64,000 nt of DNA from Adineta vaga (GCA_021613535.1 CP075492.1:10664001-10728000), one strand, 5' to 3'. Shown: positions 27,841-41,483, counted from the stretch's first letter. Notes: generated from the sequence alone by a model not told the origin. Made by a program: numbers and translations.

Positions 27841-28932
27841 CAAACTTCGTTTGACATGATAGTGTTTTTTTCCCCAACATATAAAATATTAAAATGATTA
27901 AGATTCGATAATGTGTTTTGTGATAAAAATAGATCTGTATATATGTATAACCTTAGAAAAAGATAATGACATTTAAAGAATGGATAATATCTACTAATTT
28001 TCAATTTGTCATTGTGATCTTAATGGTTATCTTCAGTGCAATAACTAGATAAATAATGCGGTCGTTGTCTAAGATCTATAAACACTGATTAAGTGGTCAA
28101 GGGTTTTATCGTCGATAGACAAAAATAGTAAAAGGAAAAGAAAAACATGATCTCTCCATACACCACTGTCTATCTACTCTCAAAGATAAGGTATTCAGTC
28201 TCATTATTTCTGATTTAATCTTCGATCGCAATAACAAAACAAGTAGTTCTTTGTCATTATAAGTGTATATGTACGTGTGGTATACATCTATGAGTATTGA
28301 TGAGAAGAAAAGAAGACTAAACCATCGTCGTTGTCCTCGTCTTTATTGTTGTTGTTGTTTGTCGTTGTTGTTGTCTTATCTCGATCGTAGCATAATATTA
28401 GAGAAAAATGACTGTACAGAATAGCATACGAGAGGGTAAAAAAATAAGAAAGCATGTTACCCTTCTTAACATCTGTACAAGAGGGTGGAACGCCTACCAC
28501 GACCGATCGCTAACATAACATAATAATGCTCGATACGTTAAAGAGGAAAACCATAAGACAAGAAGAGGAAAAAAATGCATACAGAAGATAAAGAGCATCT
28601 TTTTATTTGCATCCTTCTTAATGCCTTTTTTCCTCTTGGTTTTTATATCCACTAACGTCGATCACATCATATGAAACCTGTGAATTCATTGATTTTGAAC
28701 AAGCAATAATTATAAGAAGGCAAGATTTTCTAACTGAAAACACAAACGGAATGATATCGATATCTTTTGCTGAGAAAAGACGTCAAATTCTTGTTTCTGC
28801 AAGATATCTTTTAGTAACGAGAATCAATACGAAGGAAAACAGAAAAGCTTCGAGCATCAAATAACATCATTAGTTTTGAGAAAATTATTATCAATCTATT
28901 TCTTGTAGAATTGGTCGTTTTCTCCTATTCTA
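27841..28932. other. Intergenic, upstream of the copine-like gene
   Basis: A (TTG)n-rich stretch lies near 28336-28373. A strong acceptor-like TATTTCTTGTAG at about 28898-28909 lies 24 bp before the next ATG. No gene supported. Confidence 0.45.
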
Positions 28933-30708
28933 ATGGCGTCACCGGATATTGATCGAGGTCGATGTTTGCGTTACAAGTCAGATTTACAGGTTTGTTTTTT
29001 TTCACAAATAGATAAATACATTTTCTCTTTTTATATTCGTTATTAGAAGAAACCTCTTCTCCCACCAACATCAACAGTTCCAGTTGTCGATCAACGACAT
29101 GGTTCACTATTGATGTGGATATCTGTCTCTCTACTACTTCTTCTTATCTTTATTGTTTTTCGTCGCGGTCAAAACAAATCAGATGAAAATGAAACGAACG
29201 ATGAACAACAAGAACAATCGAATGACGCAACCTTTGAAGAAAATATTCATCGTCGCGAATCATCCGAATATCGTTTATCAGCTGTTCGAGCATTACCAAC
29301 CATAGCTGAAGAAAACCCAACAACATTATCTCCTTCAAATTCGAACCCAAAGTTTACTTCATATGTTACAGCAATCAATACTATTTCACCATTAGCATTA
29401 GGTAAAGAAAGTCAAATATCTGTTTGCTATATAAAAAAAGAAACTTTTCTCTACATAATTTTAGACGAATATGACATGCCTCATTCATCATCGACATCTT
29501 TACGTCAACGTCAAGTACCAACAACTGATATTATAGATGATATAGATGATTTTGTTCAAATACCACCAATCATACAAGAAAAATCATATCTTATTAATAA
29601 AGAAACATCCAGAACTGTCGATGATTTATCATCAATAACAAATGAGACAGGTCATCCAGTGATATTTCGTATGTTAATGAGAGGAATATTTCTTTGAAGA
29701 GTATTCCGAAAGATTTTGATGTTTTGTTTTTCTAAGGAAAATTTTGTGTCCCACATGAAAATGCAATTCGAGATGATTTTTCATCAATTGAAGAAGTTAA
29801 TCAAGCTGTTAAAGATGTTGGTCTTGTCCGTTCTCAACTTATCTTTGGTATTGATTATACCATAAGTAATTTAGAAACAGGCAAACATTCATTTAATGGC
29901 TTATCATTACATCATATCGAAGAAGGTTTATCTAATCCATATCAAAGTGTATGACAATATTACCTAAAATAAACATTATTTCTTTGCTTTTTTCAATCAA
30001 TTTTCTCTCGTCTAGGTCATTACTATTATTGGTCGAACTTTAGAACAATTTGATGCTGATACATTAATTCCTGCATTTGGTTTTGGTGATCGAACAACAC
30101 TTGATCGAAAAATTTTTCCCTTACGTGTATGTTTATTTGTCTTCTGTTATAATTATCATCAATATTTTCTTCTTTGTTTTCCTATTCAATAGCCAGATGG
30201 ATCGTATTGTAAAGGTTTTCGGGGAGTACTTGATGCTTATAATAAGATCACTCCAAAAGTACGCATGTCTGGTCCAACCAATTTTGCTCCATTAATTAAA
30301 GAAGCTATTCGAATCGTGAAAAAAACAGGACAAGTATGACCTTCTTATGCAAATGAATTCCTTCTGTTTTCTGACCATGAATTTTCTTTTTATCAGTATC
30401 ATATTCTCGTTATCGTTGCTGATGGTCAAGTTACCAATGAACGTCAAACGAAAGAAGCAATTGTCGAAGCTAGTAATTATCCGTTATCAATTGTTATGAT
30501 TGGTGTAGGTGATGGACCTTGGGATGTAATGAATGAATTTGATGATTCATTGCCAGCACGACATTTTGATAATTTTCAATTCGTTAATTATAATAGTATT
30601 ATTCAAGCATCGAATGATACTGACTCGGATTTTGCTTTAAATGCACTTATGGAAATACCGTCACAATATGCCGCAATCAAAAGGCTTGGTCTACTTAAGG
30701 ATAGTTAG
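28933..30708 (+). CDS. Membrane-anchored copine/RGLG-type vWA protein
   Basis: Starts [19 protein letters not shown]. After an intron at about 28990-29046 comes a single transmembrane segment ([19 protein letters not shown]), then a long acidic, Ser/Thr-rich linker. The C-terminal half is a copine-type von Willebrand A domain: [11 protein letters not shown] with a DxTxS metal-binding site, [69 protein letters not shown] and [20 protein letters not shown], ending near [17 protein letters not shown]. The wording is closest to RGLG/copine proteins. There are no C2 domains before it and no RING after it, so it is neither a canonical copine nor a plant RGLG ligase. A Ca/Mg-dependent protein-binding role at a membrane is inferred. 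Confidence 0.85.
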
Positions 30709-30833
30709 TTTTTTATATTAGTCAGTTTTTTTCTTCTTCTTTTTTTATTCGTGCAAATTTCACGGAAAACAATACAGACACATTCACCCATATAAATATA
30801 TATATACAGACATATGTATGTATATCAAATATA

Positions 30834-33599
30834 TTAAACAGATGTTTCTTCTTCTTCGTCATCATCGTCTTCATCATCTTCACTATCGTCTTCTTCATCG
30901 TCGTCATCATCATCATCATCGTCATCATCATCATCTTCATCCTCATCACTATCATCTTCGAAATCTTCGAGTTCATATATTTCTTCATCATCATCATCAT
31001 TTTCAGTATTTGCTAAAGCTTGTAAATGCATACGACGTTCATTTCGAGTTTGTAAGAATTCATCTTGATATTTCTTAAGCATTTTGACGAACAAACCTAT
31101 CATTGCAAAAGAATGAAGAGCAAGACCAACAAGATTAATAATTATTGTTCCAACGAGGATCGTTTGTGCACATTGATTTTCAAAATCTTTGGGATAAAGA
31201 ATGTCTACACTTGGAATATAAGCGGTTGTTGTAGTCGTTGTTGTTGTTGCTAAAATCAAATAGATTCAATGAGTATAGATCAAGTCAATCATTGATTTAC
31301 TTGTTGTGGCAGTTGTTGTTGTAGTGCTAGTTGATGAAGTTGATGTAGATGAAGTTGTTGTAGTTGTTGTTCGCATTGTAACAGCTGCAATACCTGTTGT
31401 AGTAAGGAGTGTATTGATACTTGTCGTACTTGTACCCTGTATATAGAAAAACAACATGAAAATAGATATTACACATAAATAAACAAGAGACGATGTATTG
31501 TTTATTGATTTTTCTGAAATACATAGTGCGAAGAACTAAACATCAAAGATATATCAAACATTATTTCTTCGAAAAAACGGGCCAATGGATCTCAAATGAA
31601 TTTATTATGTAAATTTTAAGATCTCTGCAAAAATATACTCATATCAGTGATTTGTATTCAATGAATGAGAAAAAGAAAAGAGAAGCACTTACTATAGTAG
31701 TAACAGTATATATAGATAATGTACTGGTTGTAGTAGATGATGTGATTGTTGAAGATAATGATGGATTCCAAATTGTAAATCTCCATGCAGTAGAACCTTA
31801 GCAAGAGAACTCAATCGAAATAATATCTCTTTAATTGATAAAGATCTTACTACTAAAACCAGTCGATTCTGTGCCACAAAAATAATCAGCCGTTGCTACA
31901 CCGTCTGTGAAAACTATATAATAGGTAGCACCTAAAACCCATTTTGGATCGGTAACAAAAAATATCAATGTATTGCTGAAAAAATAAATATCTGTTGAAT
32001 ATTTGCAATCAATTTGGTGAATAAGACCAACACCTAATCGGTAGATACTAATATATGTATTATTAAGTTTTGTTCTTCGTAAAGGTAATGTTGCTAGAGA
32101 ATAATAACAAATAGTTTATCCATATAGATATGAGAGAAATCTATACCTTGGACACTGAAACGTGTCTGTGTAGCCATAACAGTTCCAACTGGCGACGCTG
32201 TACTTTGAACAAAAGTAGGAGAAGGTAATGCCGGATTAACGGCGCCGACTGCAACCATAATACAAAATTGATTACTTGTTTGACCATAATTATCAACCGC
32301 AGCCATGCAAAATGGTTGAAGACCTGAGAAAAAAAAGAAGACAGAACCGAAAACAAAGTTATTATAGATTTTAATAATTCTAAATACTGACCTATTTGAG
32401 CAGCAGTGGTAACCAAAGAAATATTGACGCCCCATGTATAATTTGATATTTGATAAATAACAGATCTTTGTACAAATAAAGGTGTCGTAGATACAAAATC
32501 GATGATCGTATCGTTCAAGCAACTGACTGTACTTTGAAAACGAAAAAAACTTGTAGAACCTACGGATACACCTAAAATCAATATTAAGAAAACGAGTAGA
32601 TGCCCTAGTGCACTTCAAATTCCTTTTCATTTACCATAACAAGCTAAATTACGGCGAGGAAAACCTGAAATAGTTGGTCGTGATGAGCAAACACCAGAAG
32701 GTCGAGTAGAAACCTGTACTAATACTTGGTGCGGAACTGAACTTAGAGCAGTCGTACTTGATGCATTGACAAAATCTTCAGTTGTTATGGCAACAACATA
32801 TGTCGATTTCGTCAAACCATTAGCAATATCTTCTGAACGAAGTACTGGCAACCAAGTAAGAAAACAATCTAATGAATTTAAAGCTGCATTTGGTAGATCC
32901 GAACAAATATTTCCACATTCATCTAACGGTGATTGTTGTGACCAACGACATCGAACAACTTGATCATCGTCCCAATCATAGGCAAGAATTTGTATGACTG
33001 ATAATTCATTAACATAAAATTGAAAAATTGGTAATGAAGCAGTTACTAAAATAGTATTCATTAGCGTTGAAGTTGTATAAAAGCGACAACAAGAACATAC
33101 CTGGTGATGTATTGATTTTTCCAGAGATAGGCGTTAGATCAATATGAGTAACAAGTGACCATGAATTAGTTAAAATTTCATTTGCCCATGATGCACCGCG
33201 TCCAGCAACGTCGATAATTGAATTAAGTGCTAAACTTTCTATAGTATAATTTGATCCTGTTGACACCTGAAATACTGTTGAAAAGTCAGTACAATATAAA
33301 TCAGTACTGATATTTTGATAGAGTGATGATGTACATGCTGCTGTTGAACTTATACAATTCAATGTCGGTGGTGTTGAACTTAATGTATCATTAAAACTAG
33401 TCAAATTACTAATCGTTGTTTCATCACATTGATATCGAGATAGAGTCCAGGAATATCGTCTTGTAATGATGATTTGAATTGGACTTACTAAGGAAGATGG
33501 ATTCGTTGGTTTCCATGATAGACTTCCTCCTTTATAATGATCTGCGAAACACAGATAATTCAATTTTAGTAATACAATGATCCACAACGAACGAAACAT
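30834..33599 (-). CDS. Large secretory type I membrane protein with Thr-rich stalk and poly-Asp tail
   Basis: Starts at 33597-33599 with a signal peptide (MFRSLWIIVLLKLNYLCFA) followed by DHYKGGSLSWKPTN. A Cys- and Asn-sequon-rich ectodomain is spread over about nine exons. Recognisable stretches are IQILAYDWDDDQVVRCRWSQ, LQPFCMAAVDNYGQTSNQF and ADYFCGTESTGFS. Next is a threonine/serine-rich stalk (runs such as TTTTTTSSTSTSS), a single transmembrane helix (ILVGTIIINLVGLALHSFAM) and a cytoplasmic tail that ends in more than 40 Asp/Glu residues and then TSV. The final Ser/Thr-x-Val fits a class I PDZ ligand. The ectodomain family is not identified. Repeated modules suggest adhesion or receptor function. 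The acidic run lies at 30843-30950, where the DNA is a GAT/GAA microsatellite, so its length may vary between alleles. Confidence 0.75.
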
Positions 33600-34235
33600 G
33601 TGAATTAAATGTAATGAAATTTAAAAAAGAAAAAAAGAAAGGAAGAATACATAAGCTTTGTTGTTCTAATACTTGAAAACATCGTTCGAAAAAACAGTCA
33701 ATAAAATAAACATTTGAATAGTTTTTTTCTATCCGTTGGGTACTTTTTTGTATTTGTATAGAATAAAATCATTTCCATTTAGTCTTTCGCCGACTACATG
33801 AGTACTTATGTGACAATGGTGACTAAACATTTGATCATTCCTTTTTTCTATTATTTTCATCGAACATCAAATGAAAGGTCGTGATTCGAAAATGTAAAAC
33901 AAACAAAACTCGATACAAAAAATATACAAAACGGCTTAGGAATACATTAATAGAATAAAGAAAATACGAAATATCACGCATTCGTAAGGGTAAAGTCAGA
34001 TTTATTAAAAGGATTATTTCGTGATGTGTCACGATTAACAAATACACTTTATTCGAAGCAAGTCGACAGGAATTTATTGAGAGAATCGATTGATATGACA
34101 GATACTGTTATTTAACAGACTTCTCGTTTTGCCTTACCTTCATCGATTATGTGCAATGTCATTCGTCGTGAACATCACTCACAATATTCGTTTTTGGTTA
34201 GTATACAAAAGAAAATGTGTCTTCATCGATATCAA
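33600..34235. other. Intergenic, AT-rich
   Basis: Upstream of the membrane protein gene and upstream of tRNA-Gly. No further feature seen. Confidence 0.45.
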
Positions 34236-34306
34236 GCACTGGTGGTTCAGTGGTAGAATGCTCGCTTGCCACGCGGGCGACCCGGGTCCGATTCCCGGCC
34301 AGTGCA
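34236..34306 (+). tRNA. trnG-GCC: tRNA-Gly (anticodon GCC)
   Basis: 71-nt cloverleaf. The acceptor stem GCACTGG pairs with CCAGTGC plus discriminator A. The D arm/A box is TGGTTCAGTGG, the anticodon loop is TTGCCAC with GCC, and the T arm/B box is GGTCCGATTCC within a CCGGG/CCCGG stem. No intron and no encoded CCA. A T-rich run follows within 12 bp (Pol III terminator). It is identical to the copy at 63254. Confidence 0.97.
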
Positions 34307-34615
34307 TTGTTTCTTTCTTTTTTTTCTATCTATTTGTTTGAGATAATCTTATCTACTATCGAAAACGTTTTGTATATTATCTTCGACAAGTGAATGAAAA
34401 ATAACTTCGTTCTGTTCTTGTTTGTTATATAATTACAGTTCATTTTATTTTTCTGATGGCTCACTGATATACTTGAAAAAGAAAACGAAAAGAAAGAAAG
34501 GCATTAAAACATTTGAAGATAAGCCAAAAAGAAAAAAAACAAGAAGAAAAAACTGAAAGAAGAAGAAGAAGGAGAAGGAGAAGAAGAAGAAGACGAGAAA
34601 AAAATAGAAACATCA
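34307..34615. other. Intergenic with GAA-rich microsatellite
   Basis: Holds the tRNA terminator and a (GAA)n-rich tract near 34555-34600, just after the MNT stop codon on the minus strand. Confidence 0.4.
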
Positions 34616-37490
34616 TTATGATGTCGCAACAGGTTGATGAAGAATATTTGTTGTGGATGTTGTTAATGGCTCTGTATTAATACCAATAGTTTGTTTGGTC
34701 GGAGAAACAACAGGTGATGGCTGTGAAGAATGTCTGTTCATTAAACTAGCAATGGACGGTAATGGAGAAATCTGTTGTTGATGTTGCTGTTGTAAATGTG
34801 ACGTTGTACCTTTTGTAAACATATCCACAATTTCATATCGAATATCAGTAATCGGCGTTAGTGATAAAGTATCTTTTGTTCTGGAATTGATATTAGTCAA
34901 TAGGTTACATGGTTCATCGAGGTGAAGATGTCTTGCCACACTAAAATCCAGTAAATTTTCGGCACGAGATGTATTGGTATTAATGGCTGATGATACAGAT
35001 AACGTTTGTAAGAGGTTTGTCGTTGGAATTGATTGTAGTTTTCTCTTAGACGGTCGTGGTCTTTGACGAGTACTGGTTGATTTACGATTGTTTGTTATCG
35101 TTTTTGGATCAAGAATATCTGGGGAAAAAAGATATAGTTAATTAACTCTGAGAAACTTTTGTAAATAGAAGAAACTTACATGAAGTTGATTTCGTTCCAT
35201 TATGATTTAGTAAATCAATAGATTTTTTATTTATTTGAGAAGACTGATCATGCTCATCGTCATCATCATCACCATCATCATCATCGTCAATGGTTCGATA
35301 CATTTCAGCTTCAGAAGCTGTACGAGTTGATGTTGAATGATCCATATCCGAACATGATTCGAGCCATGTATCAATATCATGTCCATCAGAAGTTAGTTCA
35401 GTTTTCAAGGAGCCAAGACGACATTGTAATTCAGCATTATGAGTTGTTAGTAAAGCAATTTCTTTTTCATATTCACGTTCTTTTCGTGTTAGAGTCTAAA
35501 TAGAAGAATATACGATGATATTTAAGAAATCATTTTTTATCATTAAACTAGTTCTTCTCTAAAATAATGTCATTTTTTTCTATTTTTACAGAGATATATT
35601 CATACCTGGATATATTTGATAGCTAAATTGAGTACTTGAAGATTGGTAATTTTTCGATCACGTTGACAAGGTACTTCTGCTTTGAGATTATCAAAGCAAT
35701 CTTTTAAATGAGCTCGTCTAAAATAGAAAGACAAACGATTTTTTTAACTAGTTTCATATAAAACTACCTTCTAGCTTCTTTCGGAGATACCATAAGAAAA
35801 AGTATACAAGAGATAGTGATAATATACTCTTACTCGAACTAGCACACCTGACTTTCGTTTTTCTGTTTGATAAGGAAACCAATGAAAACTCTTTTCAACA
35901 TTTGTTTATTCACTTCATTTGAAGAAAAAAATATTTTTGAAGATTTTATTTTAATTTTATGATAAATTTATTCGAAAACTCCTTATAAAAGATGGCGCCA
36001 CTTACCGATGTTTTTCAAGTCGATTATGAATTTCACGATCTCGAAAACATGTTGTTTGAATACTAAAGTAAGATTTAAATCAATAAAATTATGAAATTAT
36101 TTTCGAGAAATACTTACCGATTGGATGAATCACTGTTTCCATTGATGTTCTGATTATTTATGTCATCGTCATCATCATCATCATCATCATCATTATGATC
36201 TATTGATGATCGTTGTAGAGCGAGATGATTATGATGATGAAAATTGAGATTAAGATCGAGTTGAGGATATTCATCCGTATGATCAGTTTTCAATAATGAT
36301 GATGTTGGAGTAGTTGTTGCTGTAGGATTTGTATTAATTGTCGTCGGAGACAGAATACTCGTAGGAATAGGATTAGTCGGAGGAGGCGAACAATCACCTA
36401 AAAGAAAATCAATGAAAAAAATAAAAATAGAAATATTTTCTAAACATACACCAACACCACATTGCTAATATAGATGATCAGAGTAAATATGTATGTATGT
36501 ATGTATCTATGAATGAAATGACGATCTCTCTCTCTCTCACTTATTTGTTTTGAAATCAATCACAGTACATGTACGACCGTCTGTCCGGCTCTATCTATAT
36601 TCGAACCGTTAGACAAGCGATGACGAAGGAAGGAAAAGGAAATGAACATGACATATGTATATATGTTTCTTATCGTTCGAAAAAGAAAAGATACAGACAA
36701 CGAAGTATTTTTATAACAGTGAAATTTGACAGAACCGTTTTCTTTATACTTGTGTTCTGATTGTTTATTGTCTCGTAGATTTGGTAAATACACAATCGAA
36801 CTAAGCACTTACTTAAAAATGAGATGAATTCGAATTGCATATTTTTTTCTAAGCTATAATAACATACAAGATGAAAAAATTCGACCTTGTCTCATAAAAA
36901 AACGAGAGTAATCGACGATAAAAGGAAAAAATGTATTCAATACTTGTATCAATGTACGTCACACATGAGCGAATTTTTGCCTGCTTTTTAACTCCTATTA
37001 CTATCATCGATCGACAATGACAATGAATATATGAGCAAAGAAAAACTGATGACAATCATTATCATATGATCGGTCCGGTGTATAATCACGAAAACAAACT
37101 ATTCTTATACAAGAAATATATGTATACATACATTGTCTCTTTTGATTAATCTTTATAGAAGACAAGGCCAATATGTTGCTATACGAGAAGATCTTCGAAG
37201 AAAACGATGCGCATGTCTTTCTGTATATAATCTTATTTTTTATCTGTTCTTTTTTATCGCTTTATGTTTACATGAATTGATTGTTAGCCACGTGCGTGAT
37301 TCATTCATTACACATATACATACATATATAGTATCTGTATCTTCTAATCGTACCATATGGAAAAGAGAAGAAAAAAAAATGAAACAATATATGAGTCATA
37401 CTCACCTCTTCCGAGACGTTTTTTCGGAGGAATTGATTGTTGACTTTCCAGGATTTGAGCTGCTTGCAGCAACGTTTCAATATTCATCAT
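34616..37490 (-). CDS. MNT: MNT-like bHLH-zip repressor of the MAX network
   Basis: Exon 1 (start at 37488-37490) encodes MMNIETLLQAAQILESQ, a clear SIN3-interaction domain (IETLLxAAxxLE). A 1-kb intron (about 37405-36399) leads to a Pro/Thr and poly-Asp exon. Two further exons together encode the basic-helix-loop-helix: REIHNRLEKHRRAHLKDCF, then DNLKAEVPCQRDRKITNLQV and LNLAIKYIQ. A leucine-zipper-like KEREYEKEIALLTTHNAELQ follows, then an acidic region and a Ser/Thr/Pro-rich C-terminus ending QPVATS. The HNRLEKHRRAHL wording is that of the MXD/MNT class, which pairs with MAX at E-boxes and represses through SIN3-HDAC. Length beyond the zipper favours MNT over MXD. The SID exon is far upstream, so it is easily missed in annotation. 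Confidence 0.87.
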
Positions 37491-39510
37491 TGCTTGAAAG
37501 ATTATTTGAAATAAATTTTTTTAGAAAGAAATATTGAATTATAATCGTAATAATAGTAATAATAATAATAATAATAATCACGATGGATGGATAAATGAAA
37601 TCAGTTGTGTAGAAAGAAAGAAAAATACACACACACACACGCACGCGTAGACAGAAACAAAATAGAAAGTAATGAAACTATATTGTATTAAAAATTGTTG
37701 CTGTCGTTGTTGTTTCTAGTTTTTGCTGCTGTTGCCACTGCTGCCATTCGATTCTTTCAGCTGCGTAAAGCATGTAGTTGTCGACTGTCGATCGGTCGGG
37801 CGGCGCTCATGATGTTGGCATTGTAGATGAAGAAAAAGAAGAAGAAGAAGAAGAAGAAGAACGTGCGCACGGGACCACGCACACACACACGAGAAAAAGA
37901 AAAACGCGAGACGACGCCAACAAGCAATGAGGAGAAAGAAAAGAGGGCATAAAAATACAAATGACGACTTGCTTATGTGTATACGCGCTCGAGAATCGAG
38001 AGAGAAAAAAAAGACGTCGACACACACACAAAAGCCACGAAACAGTGTGCGTGTCAAACAAAAAAAAGATGCGAGGGAAGGGAGAAAGACAAGAAAGTGA
38101 TTGTGTATGTATGTGTATGTGTCTGAAAGGAGAAGAACTTACACGTGTGTAATGTGTGCACCAGTTTTTCTTTTCTCTCCCTCTCTTTCTTTCTCTCTCT
38201 CTCTTAGTTGGCTCGCAGACGATGAGAAAAGTGAGCACAAGTAACTCGTGTTTTATGTATGCGTGTATATATGTATGTGTGTATGTGAGCAGTAAAAAAA
38301 GAGAATTACACAAAATTAAGGTAGAAAGAGAAGAAAAATAAACACATGGGCCGTAAAATAAAATAAGAAAAGAAAGACTCTATAAATTCTTTTTCTTGAC
38401 GCTTGTTTTACATATATATATATGTGTTTGAGAAATATTGATAGAGTTTGTCTTGATTTTACATCATATTTTTTCCTTAACATTTACATTGAATTCATCA
38501 ATGATTGAGTTTGTTCTTTAACTATTGGCAACATTATAACACATCAGTAATGATTTTGTTACAATCACAAAAAAATCATTTTTCTTTCTCTTTTATTTCT
38601 TTAAAAAATCGATTATATAGTCATACATACATGATGTATACATAAATAAATGTAAGACAGGCTCATCGTTCTTCCGTTCTCTCTCTCTTTTTTCTTCCTT
38701 ACTAAACATTATTACTCCGCATGTCATCGAAAAAAAAACGACTCTTTTCTCTCAGCCTACATGACATATAGCGTCTGGACGGATAAATAAAAAAAAAGTA
38801 ATTTTTTATCGTTTTTTTTACCATGGTTGCATTCACATCTGTGTATTTTCTTTGTGACTCTCGTCAGATATATCATCGATGGAGACAATAAAGAAAAACG
38901 AATAAAATCTACTCGTAAATCATGATTCAGCATACCTATTGCAGAAGTTGTTTTGTATATAGTTAAATACAAAATATGAATAGTAGTTCTAATCAATATA
39001 ATATTTTAATCAGATTCCTTATTGATTGGCAACATGCGTGAAAATCAATGAACTAAATGATTCTGTTCTGATATTAGATTTGAAAAACATATTTGAATAT
39101 TGTGTTCATTTCACATTAAATATAGTATTTCAAGCTATAGTGCGTGCGTATTGAATACTGCTGAAGATCTTGTTACAGAATAAGAATCGTGACATTTATC
39201 AATCGTTGTCAAGATTGTTGGTGTTTTAGATTCTTGAAAAAGATACAATTTCAAAACTTTATTGGGTAACATTTTATTTCTTTGAAACGGTTATTTTATG
39301 ATTAGTAGAAACATCGGTCATAGATCTCATTTAACGTGCTGTATGTCAAGTTGTCATATGGCAAGAAGGATAGTGGAATAAAAAGCAGAAACACACACAC
39401 ACACACAGCACACATTTTGCTACAAAAAAAACACCAACAAAACGAATGGTATAACAATAACAATAAGAGTGATAACAAAAGTCTTCGTCATTCTGTTTTT
39501 TTTGCTGTTA
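37491..39510. other. Large intergenic region with simple repeats and a CpG-richer island
   Basis: Between the MNT promoter side and the CCT7 3' end. It has (TAA)n near 37547-37577, CA-rich runs at 37628-37644 and 39390-39407, (GAA)n near 37831-37860, and a GC/CpG-richer zone at about 37740-38060 that is probably MNT promoter or 5'-UTR. Overlapping ORFs here are low-complexity in every frame and none is supported as a gene. Confidence 0.45.
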
Positions 39511-41483
39511 TTAATCCATATTCATCGCTTTAGCAGCATTTGATATTTCACTTGATGATTTCGGTACTTTAATTGTTTCATCGACACTTAAAATCAAACA
39601 AGCAGCTTCACTTGCAGCTGTAATTGCATTGATTTTTACAATCGCTGGTTCCCAAACAGCTGCTATAAAATTATCAGTAACATCTTCTTGTGTAATATCA
39701 ACTCCATACCAAATATTATCTATTAGAATGAAAAGACAAAATTACATTGAATAAATTAATCTTATCGTATTCATGCTTACTTTCTGCATGTTTTTGTCGA
39801 AGTTTATTTAATATATTTGTGGCATCAAATCCAGCATTTTCACATAATTGTCTTGGAATAATTTCGAATGCTTTGGCATAGGCAGCTATAATCATTTGTT
39901 CTTTGCCAGGAACTGTTCGACTATAATCTCGTAAACTACGACTCAATGCCATTTCAATTGCGCCACCACCAGCAACGATAGCATCATTCTTAACAGCACG
40001 TCGTACAATCATAATGGCATCATGTAATGAACGTTCAACTTCATCGATAAATTGTTCTGCACCGCCACGTAATATCATTGTTGTAGTTTTAGCTTTTGGA
40101 CATCCAGTAAAGAAATTATAACGTTCAGAACCAATTTGTGTTTCTTCAAAGAGATCACATGTACCAAAGATTTGTTGAGATTTTTCATCGAGATTTTCAA
40201 CTGTGGTAATAATTGCACCACCACATGCTTTCTGTGTACGTTTAAGATCATCATCTTGTACACGACCTGCACAAAACATATCTCTGTCAAAAAAACATAC
40301 AAAAGAATATTATTGATTTATTTTCGTTAGATACGGGAAAACATCAATTACCGATCAGCGAAAAATTGTGTTGCAACATCACCGATTGGTAATTTGGAGA
40401 GTACAACAGTGACACCAGCTTTATGCAATTTTTCAAGTTTATCATAAAGAATTGACCATTCAGCATCAACAATTTTTTGATATTCCTACGATGATGAGAG
40501 TTCAATTTTATGGAATGATCTATCGACGATAAACTCACTTGAACATTATCAAGTCGAACTTCAGCATTATCACGTTCAGCTTTTAATTCAAGTTCAATAT
40601 TGAGTAAAGCAATTTTTGGTTGAGAATATTTTTTTTGTTGCATTTCAAAACCAGCATATGAGAATGTTTTTTTAAATGCAACACCAGCAACAAGACGTGA
40701 TTCCTAGAAAAGAATCAACTTCGACAAGAACTCAATCTACTAATGTTTCATCCTTACCTCGAGTGAACCACCAGTTATTTTCTTCATTCCAATCCTAGGA
40801 GAAAAATTATGATTACATTTTGTATCATCATGAAATAACACATACATATTCAATGGAAGTAATTCATCTAACATGAGAACTGAATCTACAACCATTTTTG
40901 AAAAAAATTCTCGTTGCCGAGCAATCAATTTTGAGCTTAATGTTGTTCTTGCGCATTTTTCAAGTAATAATCGTTGTTCTCTACAAATAAATTATCATTC
41001 GAAAAAAACAACGACCACAAAAATTTTGCATTTATCTCACTTTGCATCATCTTTTTTAACATTGATTGATATTTCTTTAATTTTTTTTGTTGCTAAGGCT
41101 GTTGCTTTTCGTATGGCACGAATAATAATCGTTGGATGCATTCCATCGTCAATAAATGTTTTGGTACTCTTTAAGATTTCTGCTGCTAATAAAACAACGG
41201 ATGTTGTACCATCACCAACTTCAGCATCTTGAGATTTAGCAATATCAACAAGAGTACGAGCAGCTGGATGAATAATTTCAAGGAGCTTTAGAATAGTTGC
41301 ACCATCGTTCGATATGGTAGCTTTACCGCGACTATCTACGATAAGTTTATCCATACCACGTGGACCTAATGTTGTACGAATACACTCAGCAACTGCTTGG
41401 CATGCACTAATATTCGATATGACTTGCGATTTGCCTTGAGAAGAATCAGTTCCATCTTTGAGAACAACTATCATTGGTTTCAT
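39511..41483 (-). CDS. CCT7: T-complex protein 1 subunit eta (CCT7)
   Basis: Starts at 41481-41483 ([20 protein letters not shown]). Group II chaperonin motifs are all visible: [45 protein letters not shown] in the ATP site, [11 protein letters not shown], and the C-terminal [19 protein letters not shown] and [12 protein letters not shown]. It ends [15 protein letters not shown]. Eta-specific wording includes GTDSSQG near the start and [13 protein letters not shown]. About eight exons with short introns; length is the expected 540-550 residues. CCT7 is one of eight subunits of the cytosolic TRiC ring that folds actin, tubulin and WD40 proteins. TTTCTAG about 20 bp before the ATG is a possible acceptor. 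Confidence 0.97.

Noticed and set aside
30722-31078. Met-rich and His-rich ORFs opposite the poly-Asp tail
   Set aside because: They are alternate-frame readings of the GAT/ATC microsatellite that encodes the acidic tail.
37716-38341. Several overlapping ORFs of 61-168 codons on both strands
   Set aside because: All are low-complexity products of GAA, CA and CT repeats, with no splice context or recognised domain.
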